A stretch of DNA of 32,502 bases from JAKACU01 sp021821185. Lineage in GTDB: Bacteria > Bacillota > Bacilli > Alicyclobacillales > SLC66. Of this stretch, positions 1 to 7,196 are shown piece after piece. The position numbers and the translations under genes were made by a program. Under the pieces are notes generated by a model. It was not told where the DNA came from. It ran no database searches and saw only the letters and a program-made list of their open reading frames with translations. The stretch is taken from contig DAHWJX010000123.1 of assembly GCA_027343965.1 (NCBI GenBank), positions 1 through 32,502 on the forward strand. Direction: 5' to 3'. Position 1 is the first letter of the stretch, and every line of letters starts with the position of its first letter.

Positions 1-25
1 CGCGGTGGTACTTGGTCGTTTCCAT
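1..25 (-). CDS. pyrH: UMP kinase, N-terminal fragment (cut by window edge)
   Basis: The minus strand opens an ATG at 25-23 that reads METTKYHR before the window ends. This resembles the start of Bacillus PyrH (MEKPKYKR), and pyrH is the usual gene after tsf. A purine-rich stretch (AGGGGG) lies about 8 bases before the ATG, and the gap to the tsf stop is 18 bases. UMP kinase phosphorylates UMP to UDP in pyrimidine synthesis. Only eight codons are visible, so the call rests on this short match plus position. Confidence 0.7.
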
Positions 26-43
26 CCCTGACCCCCTAGTCGA

Positions 44-694
44 TCAACCTTTAACTTGAGCCATGACTTCTGCCACAAAATCATCTTGCCGTTTTTCCAA
101 ACCTTCGCCCATTTCATAGCGTGAGAACCGACGAACCGAAATGTTTTCGCCAATTTTACTGATCTTTTGTGCGACCAAATTAGCTATGCTAATCGAAGGA
201 TCTTTCACAAACGGCTGATCCAAGAGGCACAATTCACGCAAGTATTTATCAACGCGACCGCCAACGATCTTATCAACAACTGCCGCTGGTTTACCCTCAT
301 TTAACGTTTGTTGACGGAAAATATCCGTCTCACGTTCGACAACCTCAGCAGGAATCTCTTCACGACGCAAATATTCTGGCTTCATGGCTGCGATATGCAT
401 TGCGATATCTTTACACAAAGCTTTAAATTCGTCCGTCTTTGCCACGAAATCCGTTTCACAGTTCACTTCAACAAGAACTCCGATACGTCCACCCGCATGA
501 ATATAAGCTTCAACGACACCTTCAGCTGCAACGCGACCGGATTTCTTTGCCGCCGACGCTAAGCCTTGTTCACGCAGATGTTCAATTGCCTTCTCCATGT
601 CACCATTCGTTGCTTCGAGCGCTTTCTTACAATCAAGCATGCCCGCTCCTGTTTTTTCACGCAATTCCTTGACTGCCGCAGCACTAATAGCCAT
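44..694 (-). CDS. tsf: Elongation factor Ts, short form
   Basis: This is the guanine-nucleotide exchange factor that regenerates EF-Tu-GTP in the cytoplasm. The N-terminal UBA-like domain (residues about 1-55, with VKELREKTGAGMLDCKKAL) and the EF-Tu-contacting TDFVAKTDEF motif (about residues 81-90) are both clear. At 216 residues it is shorter than the roughly 290-residue EF-Ts of B. subtilis or E. coli and resembles the compact forms of Thermus and some Firmicutes, which lack part of the C-terminal core. The ATG start follows AAAAGGCGG at about 10 bases. It lies downstream of rpsB and upstream of pyrH, the usual order, and is probably co-transcribed from the rpsB promoter. Confidence 0.97.
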   Translation of the reverse strand: MAISAAAVKELREKTGAGMLDCKKALEATNGDMEKAIEHLREQGLASAAKKSGRVAAEGVVEAYIHAGGRIGVLVEVNCETDFVAKTDEFKALCKDIAMHIAAMKPEYLRREEIPAEVVERETDIFRQQTLNEGKPAAVVDKIVGGRVDKYLRELCLLDQPFVKDPSISIANLVAQKISKIGENISVRRFSRYEMGEGLEKRQDDFVAEVMAQVKG

Positions 695-771
695 ATCGAA
701 TAAACCGCCTTTTCACATTTTTTATGTAAAAGAAAGGTGAAGGCACGGACCAACGCCCGGACTCCACCAAA

Positions 772-803
772 GCTCATGATCACATGAGCAACTGTGCACA
801 GTT
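772..803. repeat. Two adjacent inverted repeats between rpsB and tsf
   Basis: Two palindromes abut in the 115-base rpsB-tsf gap. One has 7-bp arms GCTCATG/CATGAGC around a 4-base loop (772-789). The other is a perfect 14-bp palindrome AACTGTGCACAGTT (790-803). The first repeat is followed on the minus strand by only three T residues, so it is not a standard strong terminator. The pair could be a weak attenuator, an mRNA processing or stability element, or a protein-binding site. The structure is seen directly; the function is not known. Confidence 0.55.
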
Positions 804-809
804 ATCCAC

Positions 810-1508
810 TTAAGAAGCTGTCTCTTCTCCTTGCGCGCCTTCAATCATAGCGTCAGCCATTTTACCAGCCAACAGTTTAACGGCACGAATCGCGTCATCA
901 TTGCCCGGAATGACATAGTCAATTTCATCAGGATCGCAGTTCGTGTCAACAATACCAACAATGGGAATACCAAGTTTACGAGCTTCCGCTACAGCAATGC
1001 GCTCTTTGCGAGGATCAATGATAAACAACGCTCCCGGAAGCTTTTTCATATCTTTAATACCACCAAGGAACTTCTCAAGACGTTCTTGTTCTTTACGAAG
1101 CAAAATAACTTCTTTCTTAGGCAATACGTCAAATGTTCCGTCAGTCTCCATCTTTTCGAGTTCACGTAGTCGCTCGATGCGTTTTTGAATGGTCGAAAAG
1201 TTCGTTAACGTTCCACCAAGCCACCGTTGATTGACAAAGTATCCACCGCAACGAAGCGCTTCATCATGCACTGAATCCTGCGCCTGTTTCTTGGTGCCAA
1301 CAAAAAGCAAGCTCTTACCTTCTGCGGCTATCTCACGAACAAAGTGGTAAGCTTCTTCCACTTTTTTCACAGTCTTTTGCAAGTCGATGATATAGATTCC
1401 ATTACGTTCGGTGAAGATGTACTTATCCATCTTCGGATTCCAACGACGAGTCTGATGACCAAAATGCACACCAGCTTCTAAGAGTTGTTTCATTGATATA
1501 ACTGCCAT
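810..1508 (-). CDS. rpsB: 30S ribosomal protein S2
   Basis: S2 is a late-assembling protein of the small ribosomal subunit and is needed for S1 association where S1 is present. The N-terminus MAVISMKQLLEAGVHFGHQT is almost the same as in B. subtilis, and the WNPKMDKYIFTERNGIYIIDL segment is also conserved. An in-frame GTG lies nine bases upstream, but it falls inside the Shine-Dalgarno AGGAGGTG (1515-1522), so the ATG at 1508 is the start, giving 232 residues. It heads the rpsB-tsf-pyrH cluster and has its own promoter at 1614-1642 and a leader of about 100 bases. Confidence 0.98.
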   Translation of the reverse strand: MAVISMKQLLEAGVHFGHQTRRWNPKMDKYIFTERNGIYIIDLQKTVKKVEEAYHFVREIAAEGKSLLFVGTKKQAQDSVHDEALRCGGYFVNQRWLGGTLTNFSTIQKRIERLRELEKMETDGTFDVLPKKEVILLRKEQERLEKFLGGIKDMKKLPGALFIIDPRKERIAVAEARKLGIPIVGIVDTNCDPDEIDYVIPGNDDAIRAVKLLAGKMADAMIEGAQGEETAS

Positions 1509-1522
1509 GATAGGCACCTCCT

Positions 1523-1607
1523 ACAAGTTATCCCTCCGTTGCTTTCGACAAGTATCCCCCTGTCCTCGACAGACTTAGACACTCTCCAGCAACGTGCGAA
1601 TTTGCAC
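1523..1607 (-). promoter_or_regulatory. Candidate structured 5' leader of rpsB
   Basis: The transcript expected from the promoter at 1614-1642 has a leader of about 100 bases that can fold. An early GTGC/GCAC stem (1607-1604 with 1597-1594) is followed by an outer stem GTTGCT/AGCAAC (1593-1588 with 1543-1538). That outer stem encloses a CTGTC-GAG-GACAG hairpin (1572-1560). The Shine-Dalgarno follows at 1522-1515. Ribosomal-protein genes often carry autoregulatory leaders, so feedback by S2 is plausible, but this is inference: I did not match a known leader family. Confidence 0.4.
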
Positions 1608-1613
1608 CATGAG

Positions 1614-1642
1614 ATTATACCACTGTAGTCGCTCAGTAGCAA
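1614..1642 (-). promoter_or_regulatory. Sigma-A-type promoter for rpsB
   Basis: On the minus strand there is a -35 TTGCTA (1642-1637), a 17-base spacer, and a perfect -10 TATAAT (1619-1614) preceded by TGG, an extended -10. It begins 18 bases after the stop codon of the preceding swrB-like gene. This makes rpsB-tsf-pyrH independent of the flagellar operon. The predicted start of transcription is near 1607. Confidence 0.8.
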
Positions 1643-1660
1643 GCAAGACCATCTTATGCG

Positions 1661-2122
1661 TTAATGTTCGATTATGTGTTTGACAAGATCAATTTCACCG
1701 CGCCCGAGTTTCAACTCCTGCGCGATTTTTGCAGGATCGTCACCCAACTGCAGACGTTTCGCTACCTGTTGATATTTCGGCACCAAATCAGGAGAAGAAG
1801 GTTTCACAGGCGCGGGAGCTTTTGACGCAAGTAGATTGTCGACCATGCGAAAAAGTTCATCGTATTGATGCGTTAATCCAGTAATCTGATGTTGCATGGA
1901 TAAAGCATCACGGTCAATTTTTTGTCGCAATTTGGCCATCATATCGATCACACGTTCATTTTCCTGCGCTATTTGATCTGCAAATTGCTCGAGCATAGTC
2001 ACCATATCATCATCGACATGATTGCGTTTAAAATGCTTTTTGACAATGACGTAGTATGACAGAAAAACGCTAAGCAGGACACTGATCAGGACAATAGTCC
2101 CATAAATCATGTTATCACCCAT
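1661..2122 (-). CDS. SwrB/YlxL-like membrane protein at the end of the fla operon
   Basis: This 153-residue protein has an N-terminal transmembrane helix (about residues 6-27) and a charged coiled-coil stretch (about 35-100). After a Pro-rich linker comes a C-terminal helical segment (about 112-150) with a helix-turn-helix flavour (VAKRLQLGDDPAKIAQELKL, then GRGEIDLVKHI). That architecture and its place as last gene of the fla/che operon match B. subtilis SwrB (YlxL), which promotes activation of the flagellar export apparatus. Sequence similarity is only suggestive. It abuts the fapA stop directly. A second ATG at 2110 has a better-spaced ribosome site (GGGTGA) and could be the true start. 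Confidence 0.65.
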   Translation of the reverse strand: MGDNMIYGTIVLISVLLSVFLSYYVIVKKHFKRNHVDDDMVTMLEQFADQIAQENERVIDMMAKLRQKIDRDALSMQHQITGLTHQYDELFRMVDNLLASKAPAPVKPSSPDLVPKYQQVAKRLQLGDDPAKIAQELKLGRGEIDLVKHIIEH

Positions 2123-3538
2123 CTATCCAAGTTGCTTTTGCCACCCGTGTTGTGTCAGTAAAATTGTACAACGATCGGCATTTTCTTCACAAACAAATTC
2201 GCCACAGTATCCATTAACACGAACACCCGGATACAGCAATCGTGCCACTTGCAAATACGGCTTTGATAATTCTGCCATCAGAGAAACTACAGTTTGTCGA
2301 TCTTCCTCAAGCTCACGCAAGGTAGACAAGGCGTCATCCATAGTGGGACGCAACCGTGCAACAAGCGATTGCTGCTCTGCTGATAACTTCCCATGCTTTT
2401 TTAGTATCTCTTGAAACGCCAACATAGCTTCGTTCACTTTTTGCAACACTCGTTGCTTTTGAAGTATCTCATCTTCAATTTGGTGCAGACGGTTACCTAG
2501 CTCAGAGCTTGGTTCCAGTCGGATCACCGTTTTGGTCGCAAGTGGTGAGCCAATCACCCGGGCAAACACATGACTTGACGCTGTAATTTCCCCGCCCACA
2601 AGTAGGCCACGTTTGCCCGTGACTTGTACGGAGCGTCCTTTCACCACACTATGCATGATACTATCTGAAACAATCACATCGCCTTCGGCTGATACCGTAG
2701 CATTTTGCAAATATAACGCATGAATTGTCCCACCCGCCTCGATGTGACTATGATTCGCACCCTGAACCCCACCACGAACCACAATGTCTCCCTGTGCAAT
2801 GAGCGAAGCTGCCTCGATGATCCCGTAAATTTCAATGTTACCCATGGCTTGAATACAAAAACCAGATAACACATTTTCATGGACCACGACACTTCCCAGG
2901 AAGTTGATATTCCCGGTGGAGAAATCTACATTATGAGCAACATGCAATACAGGAGCAATTGATATCTTACGATTATCTTGATAGAGAATTTGTCCATCCA
3001 CGGCCGCAATAATTTCCGTTGCATCTGCACTGATCGTAGTTCCCTTGCTAGCTCGAGACCCTAATGCGATACGCACCGGTGGTTTGACAGGCACCGTTTG
3101 ACCAAAAACATTCTTACCAGCTTGACCAACGATACCAAGATGGCGTTTAGCAAGTACCTGACCTGCCATAGCATTTTGTAAAATACCTAACTCCTTATAA
3201 TCAACGGTGCCATCCGGTCGTTCCTGTGGAACGGGAGTTTTGTTGATTTCAAATAAGAATTCCAATTGATCATTCGTCGACGCCACAGGTCTATCGCCTT
3301 GTGCAAGTAGGATTCCATTAGCCGGACCACGCAAAGACGACAGGAGACGCTCAAGGGCATCTTGTGGAATGATTCCATATACGATTTGTCGATGTGCCAG
3401 AAGATCGAATATATCCTGAGCGGTATAAGAGCATGATGTATCAGGTGGCATCATGAAATTTCCCATAACGATCATATTATCATCGCTAATTTCAATATCT
3501 ACATGACAGTTGTTTTCTAGCAGATCTTCTTGTCGCAC
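2123..3538 (-). CDS. fapA: FapA family protein (DUF342)
   Basis: This is a 471-residue protein of the FapA/DUF342 family. An N-terminal domain (about 1-160) precedes a long region (about 165-330) of short beta repeats with regularly spaced Gly and hydrophobic residues (GNIEIYGIIEAASLIAQGDI, GGTIHALYLQNATVSAEGDV), typical of a right-handed beta-helix. A coiled coil (about 345-430) and a short C-terminal domain follow. FapA proteins are linked to flagella or polarity in some bacteria, but the biochemical role is not established. The start is GTG, with GGAGATGA about 8 bases upstream and the cheD stop 21 bases before it. In B. subtilis sigD lies between cheD and swrB; here this gene takes that position. 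Confidence 0.85.
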   Translation of the reverse strand: MRQEDLLENNCHVDIEISDDNMIVMGNFMMPPDTSCSYTAQDIFDLLAHRQIVYGIIPQDALERLLSSLRGPANGILLAQGDRPVASTNDQLEFLFEINKTPVPQERPDGTVDYKELGILQNAMAGQVLAKRHLGIVGQAGKNVFGQTVPVKPPVRIALGSRASKGTTISADATEIIAAVDGQILYQDNRKISIAPVLHVAHNVDFSTGNINFLGSVVVHENVLSGFCIQAMGNIEIYGIIEAASLIAQGDIVVRGGVQGANHSHIEAGGTIHALYLQNATVSAEGDVIVSDSIMHSVVKGRSVQVTGKRGLLVGGEITASSHVFARVIGSPLATKTVIRLEPSSELGNRLHQIEDEILQKQRVLQKVNEAMLAFQEILKKHGKLSAEQQSLVARLRPTMDDALSTLRELEEDRQTVVSLMAELSKPYLQVARLLYPGVRVNGYCGEFVCEENADRCTILLTQHGWQKQLG

Positions 3539-3559
3539 AACGGCTCATCTCCGTATTTT

Positions 3560-4033
3560 TCATAGGAAGCGCTCTCCAAATTGTGCTGTACGGATCGAAA
3601 AAGCACCTGTGTCCGTAAACAATTCTACAGTACGACCGACACTGCCACCTACATCGGTAGCGACAATCGGAATTCCCATTTCATCAAGCCATCGACGTAC
3701 CGCTTCAACATTGCGAGGACCGACACGAACGATATCTGAACCGGTGGTTAAAGCAAACATTTGTGCACCACCAGCGAGTTTTGCAATCATATGCCTTGTC
3801 TGTGCACCTGCGTCTTTCATCAGATTAATCACGTAGGGAATACCTGTATCCACATACTTGGCAGGCAATTCTGTCTTTCCACCACTTGCAGGTAGCATGA
3901 CATGTAACAAACCGCCTATCTTCAGTCTGTGGTCATATAACGCTACACCAACACATGACCCCAGACCTAACGTTCGCAAAGAATCCCCCGACCCTGCCAC
4001 CTTGGCGTCAGCCATACCCACCTTATACATCAT
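3560..4033 (-). CDS. cheD: Chemoreceptor glutamine deamidase CheD
   Basis: CheD deamidates glutamines on methyl-accepting receptors and, bound to CheC, takes part in a CheY-P-sensitive adaptation loop. The signature GLGSCVGV is present, with the predicted catalytic Cys27, His44 (GGLLHVMLP) and Thr21, the same numbering as the Thermotoga CheD triad. The length of 157 residues is normal. Its ATG overlaps the cheC stop in an ATGA junction, which suggests translational coupling to its partner. A second ATG follows immediately, and either could be used. Confidence 0.96.
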   Translation of the reverse strand: MMYKVGMADAKVAGSGDSLRTLGLGSCVGVALYDHRLKIGGLLHVMLPASGGKTELPAKYVDTGIPYVINLMKDAGAQTRHMIAKLAGGAQMFALTTGSDIVRVGPRNVEAVRRWLDEMGIPIVATDVGGSVGRTVELFTDTGAFSIRTAQFGERFL

Positions 4034-4665
4034 GCCAACCCCTCAATTCCCAGGGCACGAACTAAGGCCTCCTGAGTTCCAGGATCAGGCAAAAGAAACA
4101 AATGAGCGTCTTCTCTAGCCATGTGATGATGAATCGAATTATGAATGATAAGAGCATAATTACCTATGGGATTGTCTTGTTGCAATCCTACGTTAAGTAC
4201 AGCCTGGGCCATATCCACAGCCACAAGTGGTACGGATGGAAACATGGTCAAGTGTGTAAGATCTGTCAGCGATCCCAGGTAACTTGCCGCCATAATATTG
4301 CCAATTTCACCTAAAGCTGACATTTCTATTTCGCTAAAAGGCGCTAAAGCATCTTTCGATAGTTCGAGTAGGGCCATGAGTTGTTTTGCGGCAGAAACTG
4401 TTTGGATAAAAAAAATACTGCCTGTTACTTCCCCTTGCATGCGCAAGTAGACGCACGCGACCACTTGTTCTGGGCCACCTAAAATTTCGGTGACATCATC
4501 AAATGGTATAAATTCAACCCGCGGAACCTCCATGGTCACTCGTTGGCGCAGCATCTCTGATAAAGAGGTTGCGGCATGTGCAGCACCAATATTACCAACC
4601 TCTCGCAACATATCAGCGGCATTCCGATCTAAATGCACACCATTTCGCCAATCGCTTTGATCCAC
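4030..4665 (-). CDS. cheC: CheY-P phosphatase CheC
   Basis: CheC removes phosphate from CheY-P and is stimulated by CheD. Both helical active sites of the CheC/CheX/FliY family are intact: D-x3-E-x2-N-x22-P in MLREVGNIGAAHAATSL, and S-x3-E-x2-N-x22-P in SALGEIGNIMAAS. I place the start at GTG 4665 (MDQSDWRNGV), because AGGG lies about 6 bases upstream and only one base separates it from the cheW stop. The longer frame from TTG 4680 would have its purine stretch too close. It lies between cheW and cheD, as in Bacillus. Confidence 0.95.
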   Translation of the reverse strand: MDQSDWRNGVHLDRNAADMLREVGNIGAAHAATSLSEMLRQRVTMEVPRVEFIPFDDVTEILGGPEQVVACVYLRMQGEVTGSIFFIQTVSAAKQLMALLELSKDALAPFSEIEMSALGEIGNIMAASYLGSLTDLTHLTMFPSVPLVAVDMAQAVLNVGLQQDNPIGNYALIIHNSIHHHMAREDAHLFLLPDPGTQEALVRALGIEGLA

Positions 4666-4666
4666 T

Positions 4667-5128
4667 TTAGACCCTCGCAATCTCCGCCGCCTGTAGCGCT
4701 TCGTGTTCCGCTAAAATATTTTCCAAGTTCAGCAAAATTAATAACTTATCTTTAAGTTTAGCCACACCTTGTAGATAGGCTATATCCACCGATCCGAATG
4801 ATGCAGGAGCCGGTTCAAGCGAAGTTCGATCAATATCGGTAACATCATTAGCAGCATCAACGATAAAAGCGACATCTTGATGCAAAACATTCACCACGAT
4901 AAAACGCGTATCAGATGTTTCTGCGGCAATAGCTAAAGCCAATCGTTCCCGCAAGTCGATAACAGGAATCACGGAACCACGTAGATTAATTACGCCTTTC
5001 ACAAAGGAGGGTGCCTTTGGGACAAAAGTAATCGCTTGAACACGTTCAATCGAACGTACTTGCGCCACATCAACACCAAAGTCCTCTTGCGCCAAACGAA
5101 ACACAATACACTTGATTTGTTCTTGCAA
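4667..5128 (-). CDS. cheW: Chemotaxis coupling protein CheW
   Basis: CheW is the adaptor that couples methyl-accepting receptors to the kinase CheA. The whole 153-residue protein is one CheW-like (SH3-type) domain, with the conserved stretches VRSIERVQAITFVPKAPSFV and GVINLRGSVIPVIDLRERL. The start is TTG, with a strong AGGAGG 7 bases upstream and no ATG nearby. The 84-base gap to flhG is where B. subtilis has cheB and cheA. Its kinase partner is therefore not encoded in this window. Confidence 0.96.
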   Translation of the reverse strand: MQEQIKCIVFRLAQEDFGVDVAQVRSIERVQAITFVPKAPSFVKGVINLRGSVIPVIDLRERLALAIAAETSDTRFIVVNVLHQDVAFIVDAANDVTDIDRTSLEPAPASFGSVDIAYLQGVAKLKDKLLILLNLENILAEHEALQAAEIARV

Positions 5129-5212
5129 CCTAGCTCCTCCTCATATAATTTTGTTTGCTCTAGTACTTTTCTCCTTTACCAAGTCAATGTCCTTCTTCCA
5201 TCATCATCTTTC

Positions 5213-6097
5213 CTACACCTGACGACGCTTAGCGAATCGCTCCCAAATTTTTCGCAAACCACGAGGTTCATCAATTAGTAGATCACTTGGATGAAGTATA
5301 GAGTTTTTAGCCAGTTGGCGCACGCATTTTGATGCCATAGCACTCGGTTCTTTAAGGACAAAAGGAGTTTGATGATTAACCGCACGATTGACCGCATCAT
5401 CTTCTAGAACGTATCCTAAAATATGAGGGGAGGTTTTCAAAAATTTCTGTGTTGCAAGGGTAAACTTTCGTGCAGCTTCAGTGGCCTCTAAGACGGACTG
5501 CGCACGATTCACAACGACTTGAATGTTTGGGAGTAGTCCACCTTTAGCCATCAGTTTTAGTAAAGAATAGGCATCAGCAAGCGCTGTCGGCTCGGGTGTC
5601 ATCACTAATAGCATATCATCACAAAGTCCCATCATTTCTGTTGCATAACGGCTAAACCCCGCGCCAAAGTCGACAAAGATGCGATCAAAACGTCCTTGCA
5701 CCGTGTTTAATTCATGCGCAAAACGCGCCATTTGCAAACCAGCCTCCCGCTCATCAAGCATAGTCCCTGATCCGCCTGAAACGATTTCCAATCCATGTGG
5801 AGCCATCGTCATGGCATGAATCAACGACACCGTACCTGCAAGTACATCTTCAAGGGAGTGGGCAGGTCGCAGACCAAGTAGTATATCAAGATTCGCAAAA
5901 CCTAAGTCACCATCAATAATTAAAATGCGTTCACCCATCTGACATAAGGTCAGCGCATAATTCAAGACAAGATTGGATTTGCCCACGCCGCCCTTACCGC
6001 TTGCCACGGCTACGACTCGAGTCGATACGTGCTCACGTTTTGCTTGCCCCTGCTGTTGTTTGATGATCCGCCGCAACGTCTCCGCCTGATCGCCCAC
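5213..6097 (-). CDS. flhG: Flagellar number regulator FlhG (YlxH), MinD-type ATPase
   Basis: FlhG is a ParA/MinD-family ATPase that controls flagellar number and position together with the GTPase FlhF. The deviant Walker A GKGGVGKS (residues 34-41) is clear, followed by ILIIDGDLGFANLDILLG and the Walker B region FVDFGAG. The extreme N-terminus carries D3-Q4-A5-x-x-L8-R9, the activator motif through which FlhG stimulates FlhF GTPase activity. The 294-residue length is normal. The start is GTG, with an AAAGGGGG ribosome site 8 bases before it. The first 65 bases overlap the 3' end of flhF in a different frame. Confidence 0.96.
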   Translation of the reverse strand: MGDQAETLRRIIKQQQGQAKREHVSTRVVAVASGKGGVGKSNLVLNYALTLCQMGERILIIDGDLGFANLDILLGLRPAHSLEDVLAGTVSLIHAMTMAPHGLEIVSGGSGTMLDEREAGLQMARFAHELNTVQGRFDRIFVDFGAGFSRYATEMMGLCDDMLLVMTPEPTALADAYSLLKLMAKGGLLPNIQVVVNRAQSVLEATEAARKFTLATQKFLKTSPHILGYVLEDDAVNRAVNHQTPFVLKEPSAMASKCVRQLAKNSILHPSDLLIDEPRGLRKIWERFAKRRQV

Positions 6098-7196
6098 TTG
6101 TCATACCCCCTTTGAAAAGCGACGTCAAATGTTCTACATCGGCGACCATGAGATCATTGGGAACTTCTTGGCCAGTGGTGATGTAGGAAAGCGGTGTCTG
6201 CAATTCGTCGACTAAAGTTATTGCCAAAGACGGTAGTAACGCCTCATCACTTTTCGTCAAAAGCAGAGCGTGATAACCCATATCCTGTAAAATATATGCT
6301 GTTTCTTTTGCTTCTGCCAAACGCGACGTTAAACTAACAACAAGATAGATCAGATCAAACGGTATCCCGTGCACCAGTTGTTGCAATTCCTGTGCCTGCT
6401 TACGATCTAAAAAACTTCTTCCCATCGTATCAACAAGGATCAAATCGCAGTCTCCCAATGACAGAATCTGATCCTTTAATTCAATCGCATCATGCGCTAC
6501 TTTAAGCGGTACATTTAGGATATCAGCATAGGTTTGCAATTGTTCTTTCGCCGCTACGCGAAAAGTGTCGATCGTCACAAGACCCACATGACGGCCATCA
6601 CGTAATTTGGCCTGCGCAGCCAACTTCGCAATCGTAGTCGTCTTACCTACTCCTGTAGGTCCGACAAAAAGCACCAAACGATCACTCGCTTTAAGCGTGC
6701 GGCATGGTCCTGTTTGGTTAAAAACAGATGCCAAAAATTCATCAAGTACCTTCTGCAACGATATATCAGGTTCGTGTGAACGCCGCTCCGTAAACTGATC
6801 AACGAGTTTATGAAGTAGCTCCGTGGAAAAACCCGTCCTCGACCAATGAATCAAGACATCCTGCCATTCACTATCGAACGCTAATGATCCAGCCAATCCT
6901 TCAAATAACATGGATGATAGCATATTCTTAATCTGTTGCAATTCCTGAACAACATCGGGCTTTGGTACATCAACTCTTGGAGGCGTTTGTGTTTCAGTAA
7001 AAGGCGCTGATTTGCTGTCGGGTGCAGATTGCTCCACTGCTGCAAATACCTCATAGACAGTGAATCCTAACCAACCCGCAAGACCGGGTCGCCGAATTTT
7101 GCGTGAGGATAATATGATCGCATCAGGCCCCAGTTCCTGTCGAACCATGCCCATAACTTGCGGTAACGATTTTACAACAAACCGTTTGATAAACAT
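6033..7196 (-). CDS. flhF: Flagellar biosynthesis GTPase FlhF
   Basis: FlhF is an SRP-type GTPase that localises flagellar assembly. It has the N-terminal basic domain (residues 1-60), a less conserved linker, and the NG domain with G1 GPTGVGKT (179-186), G2 DTFR (210-213), G3 DTMG (256-259) and G4 TKSD (314-317, TKLD in many relatives). The normal end of the fold is near SLFKG (359-363). A Gly/Ser/Thr/Ala-rich tail of about 24 residues follows, most of it translated from DNA that also encodes the FlhG N-terminus. It overlaps the flhA stop by one base (TGATG). Its ribosome site GGTGGTGA lies in the last codons of flhA. Confidence 0.96.
   Translation of the reverse strand: MFIKRFVVKSLPQVMGMVRQELGPDAIILSSRKIRRPGLAGWLGFTVYEVFAAVEQSAPDSKSAPFTETQTPPRVDVPKPDVVQELQQIKNMLSSMLFEGLAGSLAFDSEWQDVLIHWSRTGFSTELLHKLVDQFTERRSHEPDISLQKVLDEFLASVFNQTGPCRTLKASDRLVLFVGPTGVGKTTTIAKLAAQAKLRDGRHVGLVTIDTFRVAAKEQLQTYADILNVPLKVAHDAIELKDQILSLGDCDLILVDTMGRSFLDRKQAQELQQLVHGIPFDLIYLVVSLTSRLAEAKETAYILQDMGYHALLLTKSDEALLPSLAITLVDELQTPLSYITTGQEVPNDLMVADVEHLTSLFKGGMTSGRSGGDVAADHQTTAGASKT

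Noticed and set aside
559..783. Minus-strand frame across the rpsB-tsf gap into tsf, beginning MIMSFGG
   Set aside because: It overlaps the conserved tsf coding region in another frame, has no ribosome site and no recognisable domain. It is a shadow.
5129..5212. Possible promoter TTGACT upstream of cheW
   Set aside because: No acceptable -10 hexamer occurs 16-18 bases downstream (TACTAG/ACTAGA), so the -35-like match alone is not enough.
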